Shown: positions 43,951 to 52,459 of the stretch, in pieces
How positions within the stretch are numbered: position 1 is the stretch's first letter
How the letters are laid out: the number at the start of each line of letters is the position of its first letter
Assembly: GCF_003095395.1 (NCBI RefSeq)
Contig: NZ_QEIJ01000002.1
Span: 310,001 to 374,000, forward strand
Direction of reading: 5' to 3'
Length of the DNA stretch: 64,000 bases
DNA from: Microbacterium sp. Gd 4-13
GTDB taxonomy: Bacteria; Actinomycetota; Actinomycetes; Actinomycetales; Microbacteriaceae
Made by a program: the position numbers and the translations under genes
Notes under the pieces: generated by a model
What the model was told of the DNA's origin: nothing
Databases searched by the model: none
What the model saw: only the letters and a program-made list of their open reading frames with translations

Positions 43951-46053
43951 ATGCCCAAGAGCAAGAAGCCGGCCGGCGGCCGGCCCGCCAAGAACTTCGA
44001 ACCGCGCTACGGCGACAAGCCCGCGTACCAGGATCGCAAGCGCCACGGCGACGGGGCCTCCGCCTCGAAGCCCGGAAGCAAGAGCCCGAGCCACCGCGGA
44101 TACCGCGCGGCCGAGTCGACCGAGGCGGCACCCAAGCGTCGCTGGACGGCGCAGGAGCGCGCCGGCCGCGACGAGTCGCGCGGCATCCGCACCCAGGCCG
44201 GCGGCGCGGGTCGCAGCGACGACCGCCCGCGTCGCTCGTTCGACGACCGCCCGGCCCGTTCCTACGACGATCGCCCCGCGCGGTCGTCGGAGCGTCCCGC
44301 CCGTTCCTACGACGACCGCCCGGCCCGGTCGTCCGACCGCCCGTCCCGCTCGTTCGAGGGGCGTCCGGCTCGTTCGTTCGATGACCGTCCCCGTCGCGAC
44401 GACCGCCCCGTGCGCACCGACCGCGTCGACCGCACGGAGCGTCGCACCACGGGCGACGCGCGTCCGTCGTACCGCGACGACCGTCCCCGTCGTTCGTTCG
44501 ACGACCGTCCGGCGCGCTCGTCCGATCGTCCGGCTCGGTCGTTCGGCGACCGCCCGGCGCGCGATGACCGTCCGGCGCGTTCGTTCGATGACCGTCCCCG
44601 TCGCGACGCCCGTCCGGCACGTTCGTTCGACGAGCGTCCGGCACGTTCGACCGATCGTCCGGCTCGGTCGTTCGGCGACCGCCCGGCGCGCGATGACCGT
44701 CCCGCCCGTTCGTTCGACGACCGTCCCCGCCGCGACGACCGTCGCTCCGAGGGTCCGGGTCGCTCCGACTGGTCCTCGGCTCCGAAGCGCAGCGCGCAGC
44801 AGGAGCAGCACGTCGACGTCGTGCACGAGCGGCTCCAGGCCGACGCCGTCGACGCGGCGAGCGTCACCGAACTGGGCTTCGCCGAGCTCGGCCTGGGCGA
44901 GAACATCGTCCGGGTGCTCGCCGACCTCGGCGCGTCGAGCCCCTTCCCGATCCAGGCCGCGACCGTGGCTCCGATCCTCCAGGGCCGCGACGTCCTGGCA
45001 CGCGGGCGCACCGGTTCGGGCAAGACGATCGCCTTCGGCGCCCCGCTCGTCGAGAGCGTGCTGCGTGCCGGCGCAGGAACGAAGCGGGCCTTCGCCCGTG
45101 CGCCTCGTGCGCTGATCCTCGCGCCGACCCGTGAGCTCGCGCTGCAGATCGACAGCACGGTGCAGCCGATCGCGCGCAGCGTCGGACTCTTCACCACGCA
45201 GATCTACGGCGGCGTTCCCCAGGGTCGCCAGGTCGGTGCGCTCCGCAAGGGCGTCGACATCGTCATCGGCACCCCCGGGCGCATCGAAGACCTCGTCGAG
45301 CAGGGCAAGCTCGACCTCTCCGAGGTCAAGATCGTCGTTCTCGACGAGGCCGACCACATGTGCGAGCTCGGGTTCCTCGAGCCCGTGCAGCGGATTCTTC
45401 GCCACACCGCGGCCGGCAGCCAGAAGCTGCTCTTCTCGGCCACCCTCGACCGCGAGGTCGCCGCGCTCGTCGACGAGTTCCTCGTCGAACCGGCCGTCTA
45501 CGAGGTCGCCGGCGAAGACCAGGAGTCGGGCACGATCGAGCACCGCGTGCTCGTGATCGATCACCGCGACAAGGCCGAGATCCTCGTCTCGCTGGTCGAC
45601 CGCGCCGGGAAGACGCTCGTCTTCGCCCGCACCCGTGCGTACGCCGAGATGCTCGCCGAGCAGTTCGACGATGCCGGGATCTCGGCCGTCGCGCTCCACG
45701 GCGATCTGAACCAGGCCAAGCGCACGAGAAACCTCGAGAAGATGACGTCGGGCCGCGTGGCGGTGCTCGTCGCGACCGACGTCGCGGCACGCGGCATCCA
45801 TGTCGACGACATCGACCTGGTCGTCCAGGCCGACGCGCCCGACGAGTACAAGACCTACCTGCACCGCTCGGGCCGCACCGGTCGCGCGGGTCGGTCGGGT
45901 CGCGTCGTGACGCTCATCCCGCGTCAGCGCCGTCGCCGCATGGTCGAGATGCTCGAGCGCGCCGAGATCGACGCGCCGTTCGAAGACGCCCGCCCCGGCG
46001 ACGACCTCCTCGAAGAGATCGCCGGCCGCCAGATCGCGAACGTCACCGGCTGA
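43951..46053 (+). CDS. deaD: DEAD-box RNA helicase with arginine-rich N-terminal repeats
   Basis: An ATP-dependent RNA helicase of 700 residues. The helicase core starts near residue 300: Walker A GRTGSGKT (K358), PTRELALQ, TPGR, DEAD box (465-468), SAT, then domain 2 with VATDVAARGIHV and HRSGRTGRAG. Before it lie about 290 residues of disordered, basic sequence, including about 178 residues (90-267) of DDRPxRS-type repeats. Such RNA-binding tails are usually C-terminal; here the C-terminus is short. Family roles are cold adaptation, ribosome assembly and RNA decay. An in-frame extension to ATG 43867 is rejected. Confidence 0.93.
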   Translation: MPKSKKPAGGRPAKNFEPRYGDKPAYQDRKRHGDGASASKPGSKSPSHRGYRAAESTEAAPKRRWTAQERAGRDESRGIRTQAGGAGRSDDRPRRSFDDRPARSYDDRPARSSERPARSYDDRPARSSDRPSRSFEGRPARSFDDRPRRDDRPVRTDRVDRTERRTTGDARPSYRDDRPRRSFDDRPARSSDRPARSFGDRPARDDRPARSFDDRPRRDARPARSFDERPARSTDRPARSFGDRPARDDRPARSFDDRPRRDDRRSEGPGRSDWSSAPKRSAQQEQHVDVVHERLQADAVDAASVTELGFAELGLGENIVRVLADLGASSPFPIQAATVAPILQGRDVLARGRTGSGKTIAFGAPLVESVLRAGAGTKRAFARAPRALILAPTRELALQIDSTVQPIARSVGLFTTQIYGGVPQGRQVGALRKGVDIVIGTPGRIEDLVEQGKLDLSEVKIVVLDEADHMCELGFLEPVQRILRHTAAGSQKLLFSATLDREVAALVDEFLVEPAVYEVAGEDQESGTIEHRVLVIDHRDKAEILVSLVDRAGKTLVFARTRAYAEMLAEQFDDAGISAVALHGDLNQAKRTRNLEKMTSGRVAVLVATDVAARGIHVDDIDLVVQADAPDEYKTYLHRSGRTGRAGRSGRVVTLIPRQRRRRMVEMLERAEIDAPFEDARPGDDLLEEIAGRQIANVTG
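44218..44750 (+). repeat. In-frame tandem repeats encoding DDRPARSF-type units
   Basis: Degenerate repeats of about 24-48 bp encode units such as DDRPARSF, DDRPRRD, SDRPARSFGDRPARD. One block (coding SDRPARSFGDRPARDDRP) occurs almost unchanged at about 44520-44580 and 44646-44706. This is expected to vary in copy number between strains. Confidence 0.85.
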
Positions 46054-46068
46054 CCCCTGCCCCGGTTT

Positions 46069-46128
46069 GGGGCGCGATCTTCGGGTTGGGGTGTGCAATT
46101 CTGCGCCCCAACCCGATTTTTGCGCCCC
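46069..46128. terminator. Bidirectional terminator between helicase and radical SAM genes
   Basis: A perfect 10-bp stem CGGGTTGGGG (46082-46091) / CCCCAACCCG (46106-46115) is followed by ATTTTT (46116-46121). An outer GGGGCGC (46069-46075) pairs with GCGCCCC (46122-46128). Both genes converge here. It is the clearest intrinsic terminator in the window, with a real U-run for the plus strand. Confidence 0.9.
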
Positions 46129-46146
46129 GAGCCGGCCGCGAGAGGC

Positions 46147-48246
46147 TCAGAACAGGGTCGCCGGTGCGACGGCGGACCGCACGGTCGGCGTCGCCAGCGG
46201 CGTGCGGGCGGCGAGACCCGGCTGCGGTCGACCGCGCGGATGGTCGTCCTCGTCGTGTCCGTCGAGGCGGTGCATCCGCAGCAGTGGCCGCACCCGCTTC
46301 GACAACCACGTGCGATAGGCCTTCGGCGCCGACGTCGAGACCCCCGGGTACAGCCCGCGGTACGACGAGACGAGCTCGGGGTGCTCGCGCTCGAGCCACT
46401 CGAAGAACCACGGTTTGACGCCCGGACGCAGGTGCAGAGCACCGTAGACGACCCGCACTGCTCCTGCCTCGCCGATGCGCCGCAGTGCGTCGTCGAGCGC
46501 CGCGATCGAGTCGGTCAGGTGCGGGATCACCGGCATGAGGAACACCGTCACCCGAAATCCCAGCTCGGTCGCGGCCCGCACGGTGTCGAGTCGCGCCTGC
46601 GCGCTCGGGGTGCCCGGTTCGATCGAGTGCTGCAGCGCGTCGTCGAACACGCCGATCGACATCGCCAGCGAGACGCGCACGGATGCTGCGGCATCCGCCA
46701 GCAGCGGAAGGTCGCGCCGCAGGAGCGATCCCTTCGTGAGGATCGAGAACGGTGTTCCCGTCTCGGTGAGCGCCGACGCGATCTGCGGCATCAGCCGATA
46801 ACGGCCCTCGGCGCGCTGATAGGGGTCGGTGTTGGTGCCGAGCATCACGGGCTCCCGGGCCCACGAGCCGCGGCGCAGCTCTTTCTTGAGCACCTCGGCG
46901 ACGTTGATCTTCACGATGATCTGATTGTCGAAGTCGTTGCCCGCGTCGAGATCGAGGTACTCGTGGGTTCCGCGGGCGAAGCAGTTGTGGCTGATGACAC
47001 CGTTGGCGATGAAGTCGCCCGTTCCCGTCGTGATGTCGATCATCTCGATCTCAGTTCCGAGGTCGTCCACGCCGGTCACGCGGAGATCGGCGAACGTCTT
47101 CACCGCCGTTCCGACGATGTCGAGCTTGCGGGTGATCGAGGGAGTGGTCAGCGAGAAGAAACGCTGGCGCACGGGGAGCCCTCCGAGCAGGCGAACCGTC
47201 GATTCTCCGTTCGCCCGCGGAGGCTCCTGCACGTAGGGAAGGTCGAGTGAGGTCAGGGCCTCGCGCACCATCCGCAGGATGTCGGGGTCTCCGTTGGAGA
47301 TGCGCACGATGCCGCGGGAGCACGACCCTTCTGCGTCGAACATGCCGCTCAGGTATCCCGCGTGCCAGTCACGCGAACGTACGGCGGGCTCGGCGGTGAG
47401 CTCTTCCACCCGCCGCACGTCGGCGCCTTTCGCCGTGTGAATGGCGGTCATCTCTCGTCGAGCCGAGGACGCCTGGCTGAACGGGCGGGTGTTCGTCGCG
47501 ATCCCCTCGTCGGCGAGCAACGTGCGGGTGCGGTCGAGTGCTTCGGTGTCGGCGAGAGCGAGGCGGAAGCGATGCACCGTCCGCACGCGGCGTCCGTCGT
47601 CGTAGGTGCGGTGGAAGATCATCCCGTCGCCGCGGATCATCCCCGCCAGGTATCCACGGCGGAAGTCTTCTCCGAGAGGCGGATCGATCATCGGGGGGCC
47701 GCCGATGCCGAATCCCTGCAGCCGGTTCTGCGGTGTCAGGTAGGGGCGCCGGGCGGCTCCTGCCATCGTGCCGGTGACGTACTTCCAGCCTCGCTCGCTG
47801 AGGAATCGGTGGTCGCCGCTCGCGACGATCTCGGTACCGTCCGCGAGGGTCACCCGATGAGCGCGCTTACGCGTGCGCCAGGTCGCTCTCACCGTGGTGC
47901 GCACGTACCTCCGGTAGGCGCCCGACTTCTCGGTTCCGATGATCTCGTCGCCGGGTCGCAGCCCGGACAGAGGGCGTTGCCGACCGTCGGCCATCATGAT
48001 CAACGTGTCGGGGGAAAGGCAATACGTGCACGCGTGGCTGCACCCCCGATACGGGTTCACGGTCCAGTCGAACGGCATCGCCGAAGCGCCCGGAACGCGG
48101 TTGAGCGCCGTCTTCGCGAGCACCTCGTGGAAGGTCATGCCGGCGAACTCCGGGGTGGTGACCGATCGCACCAGTCCGTCCATGCGCTCCAGGCCGGGCA
48201 GGGCCGCAGCATCCGTCACGCCCAACTGCTGTCCCTGCCATCTCAT
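46147..48246 (-). CDS. Rv2578c-family radical SAM protein carrying an intein
   Basis: The precursor has 699 residues: a radical SAM extein of 353 residues split by a 346-residue intein (residues 76-421). The cluster motif is CSHACTYC (Cys69, Cys73, Cys76-position). The intein starts at Cys76 and ends at Asn421, and Cys422 (CFARGTHEYLD) rebuilds the third cluster cysteine after splicing. C-terminal extein segments are NTDPYQRAEGRYRLMPQ, FSILTKGSLLRRDLP and VFLMPVIPHLTDS, as in SplB-like/Rv2578c proteins. The reaction is unknown. GGAG four to five bases upstream supports ATG 48246. The protein can only bind its iron-sulfur cluster normally after splicing. Confidence 0.92.
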   Translation of the reverse strand: MRWQGQQLGVTDAAALPGLERMDGLVRSVTTPEFAGMTFHEVLAKTALNRVPGASAMPFDWTVNPYRGCSHACTYCLSPDTLIMMADGRQRPLSGLRPGDEIIGTEKSGAYRRYVRTTVRATWRTRKRAHRVTLADGTEIVASGDHRFLSERGWKYVTGTMAGAARRPYLTPQNRLQGFGIGGPPMIDPPLGEDFRRGYLAGMIRGDGMIFHRTYDDGRRVRTVHRFRLALADTEALDRTRTLLADEGIATNTRPFSQASSARREMTAIHTAKGADVRRVEELTAEPAVRSRDWHAGYLSGMFDAEGSCSRGIVRISNGDPDILRMVREALTSLDLPYVQEPPRANGESTVRLLGGLPVRQRFFSLTTPSITRKLDIVGTAVKTFADLRVTGVDDLGTEIEMIDITTGTGDFIANGVISHNCFARGTHEYLDLDAGNDFDNQIIVKINVAEVLKKELRRGSWAREPVMLGTNTDPYQRAEGRYRLMPQIASALTETGTPFSILTKGSLLRRDLPLLADAAASVRVSLAMSIGVFDDALQHSIEPGTPSAQARLDTVRAATELGFRVTVFLMPVIPHLTDSIAALDDALRRIGEAGAVRVVYGALHLRPGVKPWFFEWLEREHPELVSSYRGLYPGVSTSAPKAYRTWLSKRVRPLLRMHRLDGHDEDDHPRGRPQPGLAARTPLATPTVRSAVAPATLF
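46984..48021 (-). mobile_element. Intein with LAGLIDADG homing endonuclease
   Basis: A 346-residue protein intron inside the radical SAM cluster motif. Block A is CLSPDTLIMMADG, block B ASGDHRFL, block F MIDITTGTGDFIANGV, and the end is VISHN before Cys+1. Two LAGLIDADG helices are present, YLAGMIRGDG (catalytic D207) and YLSGMFDAEG (E306), so the endonuclease may still be active. All splicing residues seen are standard class 1: Cys1, His in block B, penultimate His, terminal Asn, +1 Cys. Confidence 0.93.
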
Positions 48247-48354
48247 GTCTCCATGGGAACAGAAATGCGAATGTTAAGCAACCTTGCGGCGGTGCAGTCT
48301 CGAAGGGCGCGCCGCTCCTTCGTTTCGTCCCGACCGATCGGCGACAATGGGCAG

Positions 48355-49428
48355 GTGACGGAACCCGGCCCGTTCTCCCCCCGCACGCGCCGAGAGGCGC
48401 GGGTGGCGGCCGAGCGCGCGTCGAGCGCGCCGCGCACCCTGGCCCGACATGCGCGGGGCCGCCGGGCTGCCCGACTGAGGACGATCTTCGCCGTCGCGGC
48501 CTCTGCCGCACTGCTCTTCGGTGGGGCGGGAGCCGTCACCGCCGCCGTTGCGGGAGGGGTGATCACCGAGGGTGCGGCCGTCTCCGCGCCCGATCCCGTC
48601 GAGACGTCGAGTGAACCGTCGCCGAGCATCGACGCGATGATCCAGGCGATGCCCGTCGAAGGGCTCCCGTCGCCGACGATGGACGCGACCACCGCCGGAC
48701 GCGCGCTCTGCGATGACCCGGCGTTCACCCAGGTGCTGGCCTCCGGAGGCGACGGCGCGGTGATCGCCGCCGCGGGCGGCGCCGAGGCCTTCCGCTCGGC
48801 GGTCGCTGCGGGCGCGGCGCCGTGCATCGCCCTCGGCGACCCGAACCGCACCTGGGTCGTGGTGAACAAGCAGCGACCGTTCTCGCCGATCGACTTCGGT
48901 CCGTCGCCCCTCGCGCTCCCGGAGGGAGTGAAGAGCCTCTCCGGCGGAGAGTTGCGGGCGGATGCGGCGACCGCCCTGTCGGCGATGATCGGCGCCGCTC
49001 GTGAAGCGGGTGTGGGAGATCTCGCGATGGAGAGCGGGTACCGCTCCTACTCCACGCAGCAGTCCACCTACCGCGGCCACGTCAGGGACCGCGGTGTCGC
49101 CGGCGCCGACCTCGTGAGCGCGCGCCCCGGTTTCAGCGAGCACCAGTCGGGCCTCGGTGCCGACGTCGTCGCGTGCGATACGTCGGGATGCGGCTCGCTC
49201 GACGACCTCGCCGCCACCCCGCAGGGCGCGTGGGTCGCGGCGCACGCCTGGGAGCACGGCTGGATCGTCCGCTACACCGACGGGCGCACCGACGTCACGG
49301 GCTACCTCCCCGAGCCGTGGCATCTGCGTTACGTCGGCCCCGAGCTCGCCCGGGCGTACCACGACGGCGGCTGGACGACGCTCGAGGAGTTCTTCGGCCT
49401 CCCCGCCGCCCCCGGCTACGCGAGCTGA
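48355..49428 (+). CDS. VanY-family D-alanyl-D-alanine carboxypeptidase
   Basis: A peptidoglycan metallopeptidase of 357 residues. A basic cytoplasmic N-terminus and one membrane helix (about 43-65) act as signal anchor. A Ser/Pro linker follows, then the VanY domain from about residue 170: SGYRSYSTQQSTY, SEHQSGLGADV with zinc ligands H263 and D270, and EPWHLRYVG with catalytic Glu and ligand H323. It trims the terminal D-Ala of stem peptides outside the cell. GTG 48355 is chosen: GACAAT (48343-48348) ends six bases upstream, indicating a leaderless mRNA. Confidence 0.9.
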   Translation: MTEPGPFSPRTRREARVAAERASSAPRTLARHARGRRAARLRTIFAVAASAALLFGGAGAVTAAVAGGVITEGAAVSAPDPVETSSEPSPSIDAMIQAMPVEGLPSPTMDATTAGRALCDDPAFTQVLASGGDGAVIAAAGGAEAFRSAVAAGAAPCIALGDPNRTWVVVNKQRPFSPIDFGPSPLALPEGVKSLSGGELRADAATALSAMIGAAREAGVGDLAMESGYRSYSTQQSTYRGHVRDRGVAGADLVSARPGFSEHQSGLGADVVACDTSGCGSLDDLAATPQGAWVAAHAWEHGWIVRYTDGRTDVTGYLPEPWHLRYVGPELARAYHDGGWTTLEEFFGLPAAPGYAS

Positions 49429-49460
49429 CCCCCGCCCGGCGCTCCTCGCAGCATCCTTCG

Positions 49461-49490
49461 CCCCGGCCCCGGCCCCGGCCCCGGCCCCGG
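49461..49490. repeat. (CCCCGG)5 hexanucleotide repeat
   Basis: Five perfect CCCCGG units lie 32 bp after the VanY stop. The minus strand carries GGGGCC runs able to form a G-quadruplex. No coding role. Confidence 0.9.
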
Positions 49491-49542
49491 GCCCGAGAGC
49501 GTGCGGGTTCGCCGCTCAGGCGGTGCAGTCGCGACCTTCGGG

Positions 49543-49597
49543 TTGACATACGCGCCGGTTGGTGGAAACGTTTACGCCGCGGGTGTAAACGTTTCCA
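49543..49597 (+). promoter_or_regulatory. LacI-operon promoter with paired operators
   Basis: A consensus -35 TTGACA (49543-49548) is followed by two LacI-type operators: TGGAAACGTTTACG (49563-49576) and TGTAAACGTTTCCA (49584-49597). They are mirror images of each other with centres 21 bp apart, two helical turns. The first covers the -10 position (AAACGT, 17-bp spacer). The LacI gene starts 24 bp further on, so the operon is autorepressed. Confidence 0.88.
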
Positions 49598-49621
49598 TCC
49601 ACGCATCTCAAGGGAGAGAAT

Positions 49622-50662
49622 GTGCCTCGAGCCACCATCACGCAGGTCGCCGCCCTCGCCGGCGTCTCGATCGCCTCGGCGTCCAGGGCGCTGAACGGCC
49701 AGATCGCGAGTGCCGAGACCGTAGCGAAGGTGCGGCGAGCCGCGGAGGAGCTGGGCTACGTCGCCGACGCCGCCGCGCGCTCGCTCAAGCTCGGTCGCAC
49801 CCAGCAGCTGGCGTACGCGGTGGCCGATATCGGCAACCCCGTCTACGTCGAGATGATGAGCGCGGTCGAGCGGGTCGTCTCCGACTCCGGGTACCGCCTC
49901 GTGATCTCCTCGACCGGCACCGCGTCGTCGTCTCTCGACGTCGTTCGCGACCTCGGTCGCGGGTACGTCGACGGCATGATCCTCTCGCCCCTGCGGGTCA
50001 CCCCCGAGCTTCTCCAGGCGCTCGCCGACGTCCCGGTTCCGGTGGTCATGCTCGGTGTCGCCTCGGAGGGGTCGGGCCTGGACACCGTGCAGGCCGACTC
50101 CGTGACGGGCATGCGCCTCGCTGTCGACCACCTCATCGCGGAGGGCCGCCGGAGCATCGCCTTCATCAACGGTCCGGTCGACACCACCCCCGGTCGCCTG
50201 CGCCTTCGGGGTTTCGAGGAGGCGATGCGCGATCACCCGGGCATCGGCAGCCGCACCGTGATCGCCGACGACTTCACCATCGCCGCCGGTCATCGCGCGG
50301 CCCTCGAGGCGCTGGGCGACTCCGAGAGATTCCAGCCCGACGCCGTCGTCGCGGCCAACGACCTGATCGGCATCGGCGTGCTGCACGCCGCCGATGACCT
50401 CGGCCTGTCGGTGCCCGACGATCTCGCCGTCACCGGCATGGACAACACCGAGCTCTCCCGCGTCGCCCGCCTCGGGCTGACCAGCGTCGACCTCGGCGCC
50501 CATGAGCGTGGCCGGGTGGCCGCCGACCTGCTCCTCGCCCGCATCGCCGAACCCGGGCGCGCCGCCCACACGGTCACCGTCGCGCCCTCGCTGGTCGTGC
50601 GCGGGTCGAGTCGTCGCGGGCAGGCATCGCTGCGGATCGTCGAAGAGGAGGACGCGGTATGA
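49622..50662 (+). CDS. LacI-family repressor, first gene of the ARH operon
   Basis: A LacI/GalR regulator of 346 residues: helix-turn-helix ATITQVAALAGVSIASASRALNG, hinge AAARSLKLGRT, then an effector domain (VVMLGVASEG, VDHLIAEGRRSIAFING, VTGMDNTELS). The GTG start has AGGGAGAG six to seven bases upstream. It overlaps the first permease gene by ATGA and lies directly behind its own paired operators. The inducer is unknown but is presumably the imported compound or its first breakdown product. Confidence 0.9.
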   Translation: MPRATITQVAALAGVSIASASRALNGQIASAETVAKVRRAAEELGYVADAAARSLKLGRTQQLAYAVADIGNPVYVEMMSAVERVVSDSGYRLVISSTGTASSSLDVVRDLGRGYVDGMILSPLRVTPELLQALADVPVPVVMLGVASEGSGLDTVQADSVTGMRLAVDHLIAEGRRSIAFINGPVDTTPGRLRLRGFEEAMRDHPGIGSRTVIADDFTIAAGHRAALEALGDSERFQPDAVVAANDLIGIGVLHAADDLGLSVPDDLAVTGMDNTELSRVARLGLTSVDLGAHERGRVAADLLLARIAEPGRAAHTVTVAPSLVVRGSSRRGQASLRIVEEEDAV

Positions 50663-51597
50663 GCGCGTCCACGCGGGAACGTCCGGCACCGACGAAGGTG
50701 CGCCGGATCGGCCCGCGAGCGCGGGCGGAGCGGCGCGAGGCGATCGCCCTCGTCGTGCCGGCGCTTCTTCCGATCCTCATCTTCTCGGTCGTCCCGCTGG
50801 TCAGCGGTGTGGCGCTCGGCTTCACCAACGCCACGCTGCGCCGTGACGCCGAGATCGACTTCATCGGGCTCGGCAACTTCTTCGAGCTCGCCGGCGATCA
50901 GCGCTTCTGGGGTTCCTTCGGCATCGGACTGGTCTGGGCGGGGTCGGTCGCGCTCCTCACCCTCGTCTCGGCGATGGGGCTCGCGCTGCTTCTCAACAGC
51001 AACCTCCGGTTCAAGACCCTCACCCGCGTGCTCGCGCTCATCCCGTGGGCCATGCCGCCGGTGGTCATCGCGATCGTGTGGCGCATGATCTACAACCCCA
51101 ACTCCGGCCCCCTCAACGCGACGCTCGGGTGGTTCGGTCTGCCGGGGGTGAACTGGCTGGGCGACTTCTCCACCGCGCTTCCCGCGGTCATCGTCGTCGG
51201 CGTGTGGTCGGGAATCCCGCAGACCACCGTTCTGCTCTTGGCGGGCATGCAGTCGATCGCTCCCGAGCTGCACGAGGCCGCGGCGGTCGACGGCGCCGGC
51301 GCGCTGCGGCGCTTCTGGCACGTGACGCTGCCGGCGCTGCGCCCGATCATCATCGCGGTGACGATCCTCGACTTCATCTGGCAGTTCAACTCCTTCGGGC
51401 TCATCTACGTACTCACCGAGGGCGGCCCGGGCGGACGCACGATGATCCCGCCGCTGTTCACCTACCTCGAGGCGTTCCGCAACCGTGAGATCGGCTACGC
51501 CTCGGCGATGGGCGACGTGCTGGTCATCGCGATCATGCTCTTCCTGTCGATCTACCTCGTGCATCAGTTCCGCCAGGCGAAGGGCGGTCGCTCATGA
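50659..51597 (+). CDS. ABC sugar-type permease (MalF family)
   Basis: A membrane subunit of 312 residues with six helices. The EAA loop is LHEAAAVDGAGALRRFWHVTLP (in part), and SNLRFKTLTRVLALIPWAMPPVVIAIVWRMIYNPNSGPLN (in part) marks the CUT1 family. The N-terminal 25 residues are basic and cytoplasmic. It overlaps both neighbours by 4 nt. No ATPase gene is present in the operon, so a shared MsiK-type ATPase is probably used, as for the ceb operon. Confidence 0.92.
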   Translation: MSASTRERPAPTKVRRIGPRARAERREAIALVVPALLPILIFSVVPLVSGVALGFTNATLRRDAEIDFIGLGNFFELAGDQRFWGSFGIGLVWAGSVALLTLVSAMGLALLLNSNLRFKTLTRVLALIPWAMPPVVIAIVWRMIYNPNSGPLNATLGWFGLPGVNWLGDFSTALPAVIVVGVWSGIPQTTVLLLAGMQSIAPELHEAAAVDGAGALRRFWHVTLPALRPIIIAVTILDFIWQFNSFGLIYVLTEGGPGGRTMIPPLFTYLEAFRNREIGYASAMGDVLVIAIMLFLSIYLVHQFRQAKGGRS

Positions 51598-52430
51598 CGA
51601 AGCGTCCCTGGTACACCACCGGCATCATGTACGTCGCCCTCGCCGGGTACCTCTTCTTCCTGGGGTTCCCGCTCCTGTGGCTGCTCTCCGCCTCGTTCAA
51701 GACCTCGTCCGAGCTGAACTCGCTCGCGGTCAACCTGCTGCCCGCGGTGTGGGAGTTCGGCAACTACGTGACCGCCCTCGAGCGGCAGAGCCTCATCTCG
51801 GCTGCGGGCAACTCGCTGCTGGTGTCGGTGAGCACGATGGTGATCACCGTGCTGCTGTCGATGCCGATGGCTTACGCGCTCGCGCGGCTGAAGGGCAAGC
51901 TGCGAGCCGCGGGCACGGTGTGGATCCTCACGAGCCAGGTCTTCCCGTCGATCCTCATCATCATTCCGCTGTTCCTCGTGCTGCGCACGATCCAGCTCAA
52001 CGACACCCTCCTCGGCCTGATCCTGGTCTACGTCACCTTTACGATGCCGTTCACCCTGTGGATGCTGCAGGGGTACGTCGCCGCGATCCCTCGAGAGCTC
52101 GAGGAGGCCGCCGAGATGGACGGCGCCGGCCGGCTGACCATCCTGCGACGGGTCGTGCTGCCGCTGCTGGCCCCCGGTCTGGTGGCCACGGCGATGTTCA
52201 CCTTCGTGTCGGCGTGGAACGAGTTCTTCCTCGCCCTCGTGCTCATCCAGAGTCCTGAGCTGTACACCCTGCCGATCGCTCTGCGCTCGTTCCTCGGCGC
52301 CGAGGGGCAGACGCAGCTGGGTCCGCTCGCGGCCGGGGCGATCCTCGCCACGATCCCGTCGCTGATCATCTTCAGCATCCTTCAGAAGAAACTCACCGGC
52401 GGAATGCTCGCCGGTGCCGTCAAGGGCTAG
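51594..52430 (+). CDS. ABC sugar-type permease (MalG family)
   Basis: A second membrane subunit of 278 residues. FLGFPLLWLLSASFKTSSELNS starts the first periplasmic loop, the EAA loop is LEEAAEMDGAGRLTILRRVVLP (in part), and the C-terminus KKLTGGMLAGAVKG is typical of MalG. It pairs with the preceding gene. Thirty bases separate it from the receptor gene. Confidence 0.92.
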   Translation: MTKRPWYTTGIMYVALAGYLFFLGFPLLWLLSASFKTSSELNSLAVNLLPAVWEFGNYVTALERQSLISAAGNSLLVSVSTMVITVLLSMPMAYALARLKGKLRAAGTVWILTSQVFPSILIIIPLFLVLRTIQLNDTLLGLILVYVTFTMPFTLWMLQGYVAAIPRELEEAAEMDGAGRLTILRRVVLPLLAPGLVATAMFTFVSAWNEFFLALVLIQSPELYTLPIALRSFLGAEGQTQLGPLAAGAILATIPSLIIFSILQKKLTGGMLAGAVKG

Positions 52431-52459
52431 TCCCCCCACTGGGAGAAAGAAAGGTCATC

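Noticed and set aside
44218..44750. Possible CRISPR array
   Set aside because: The repeats are in frame, degenerate, without spacers of even length, and inside a helicase gene.
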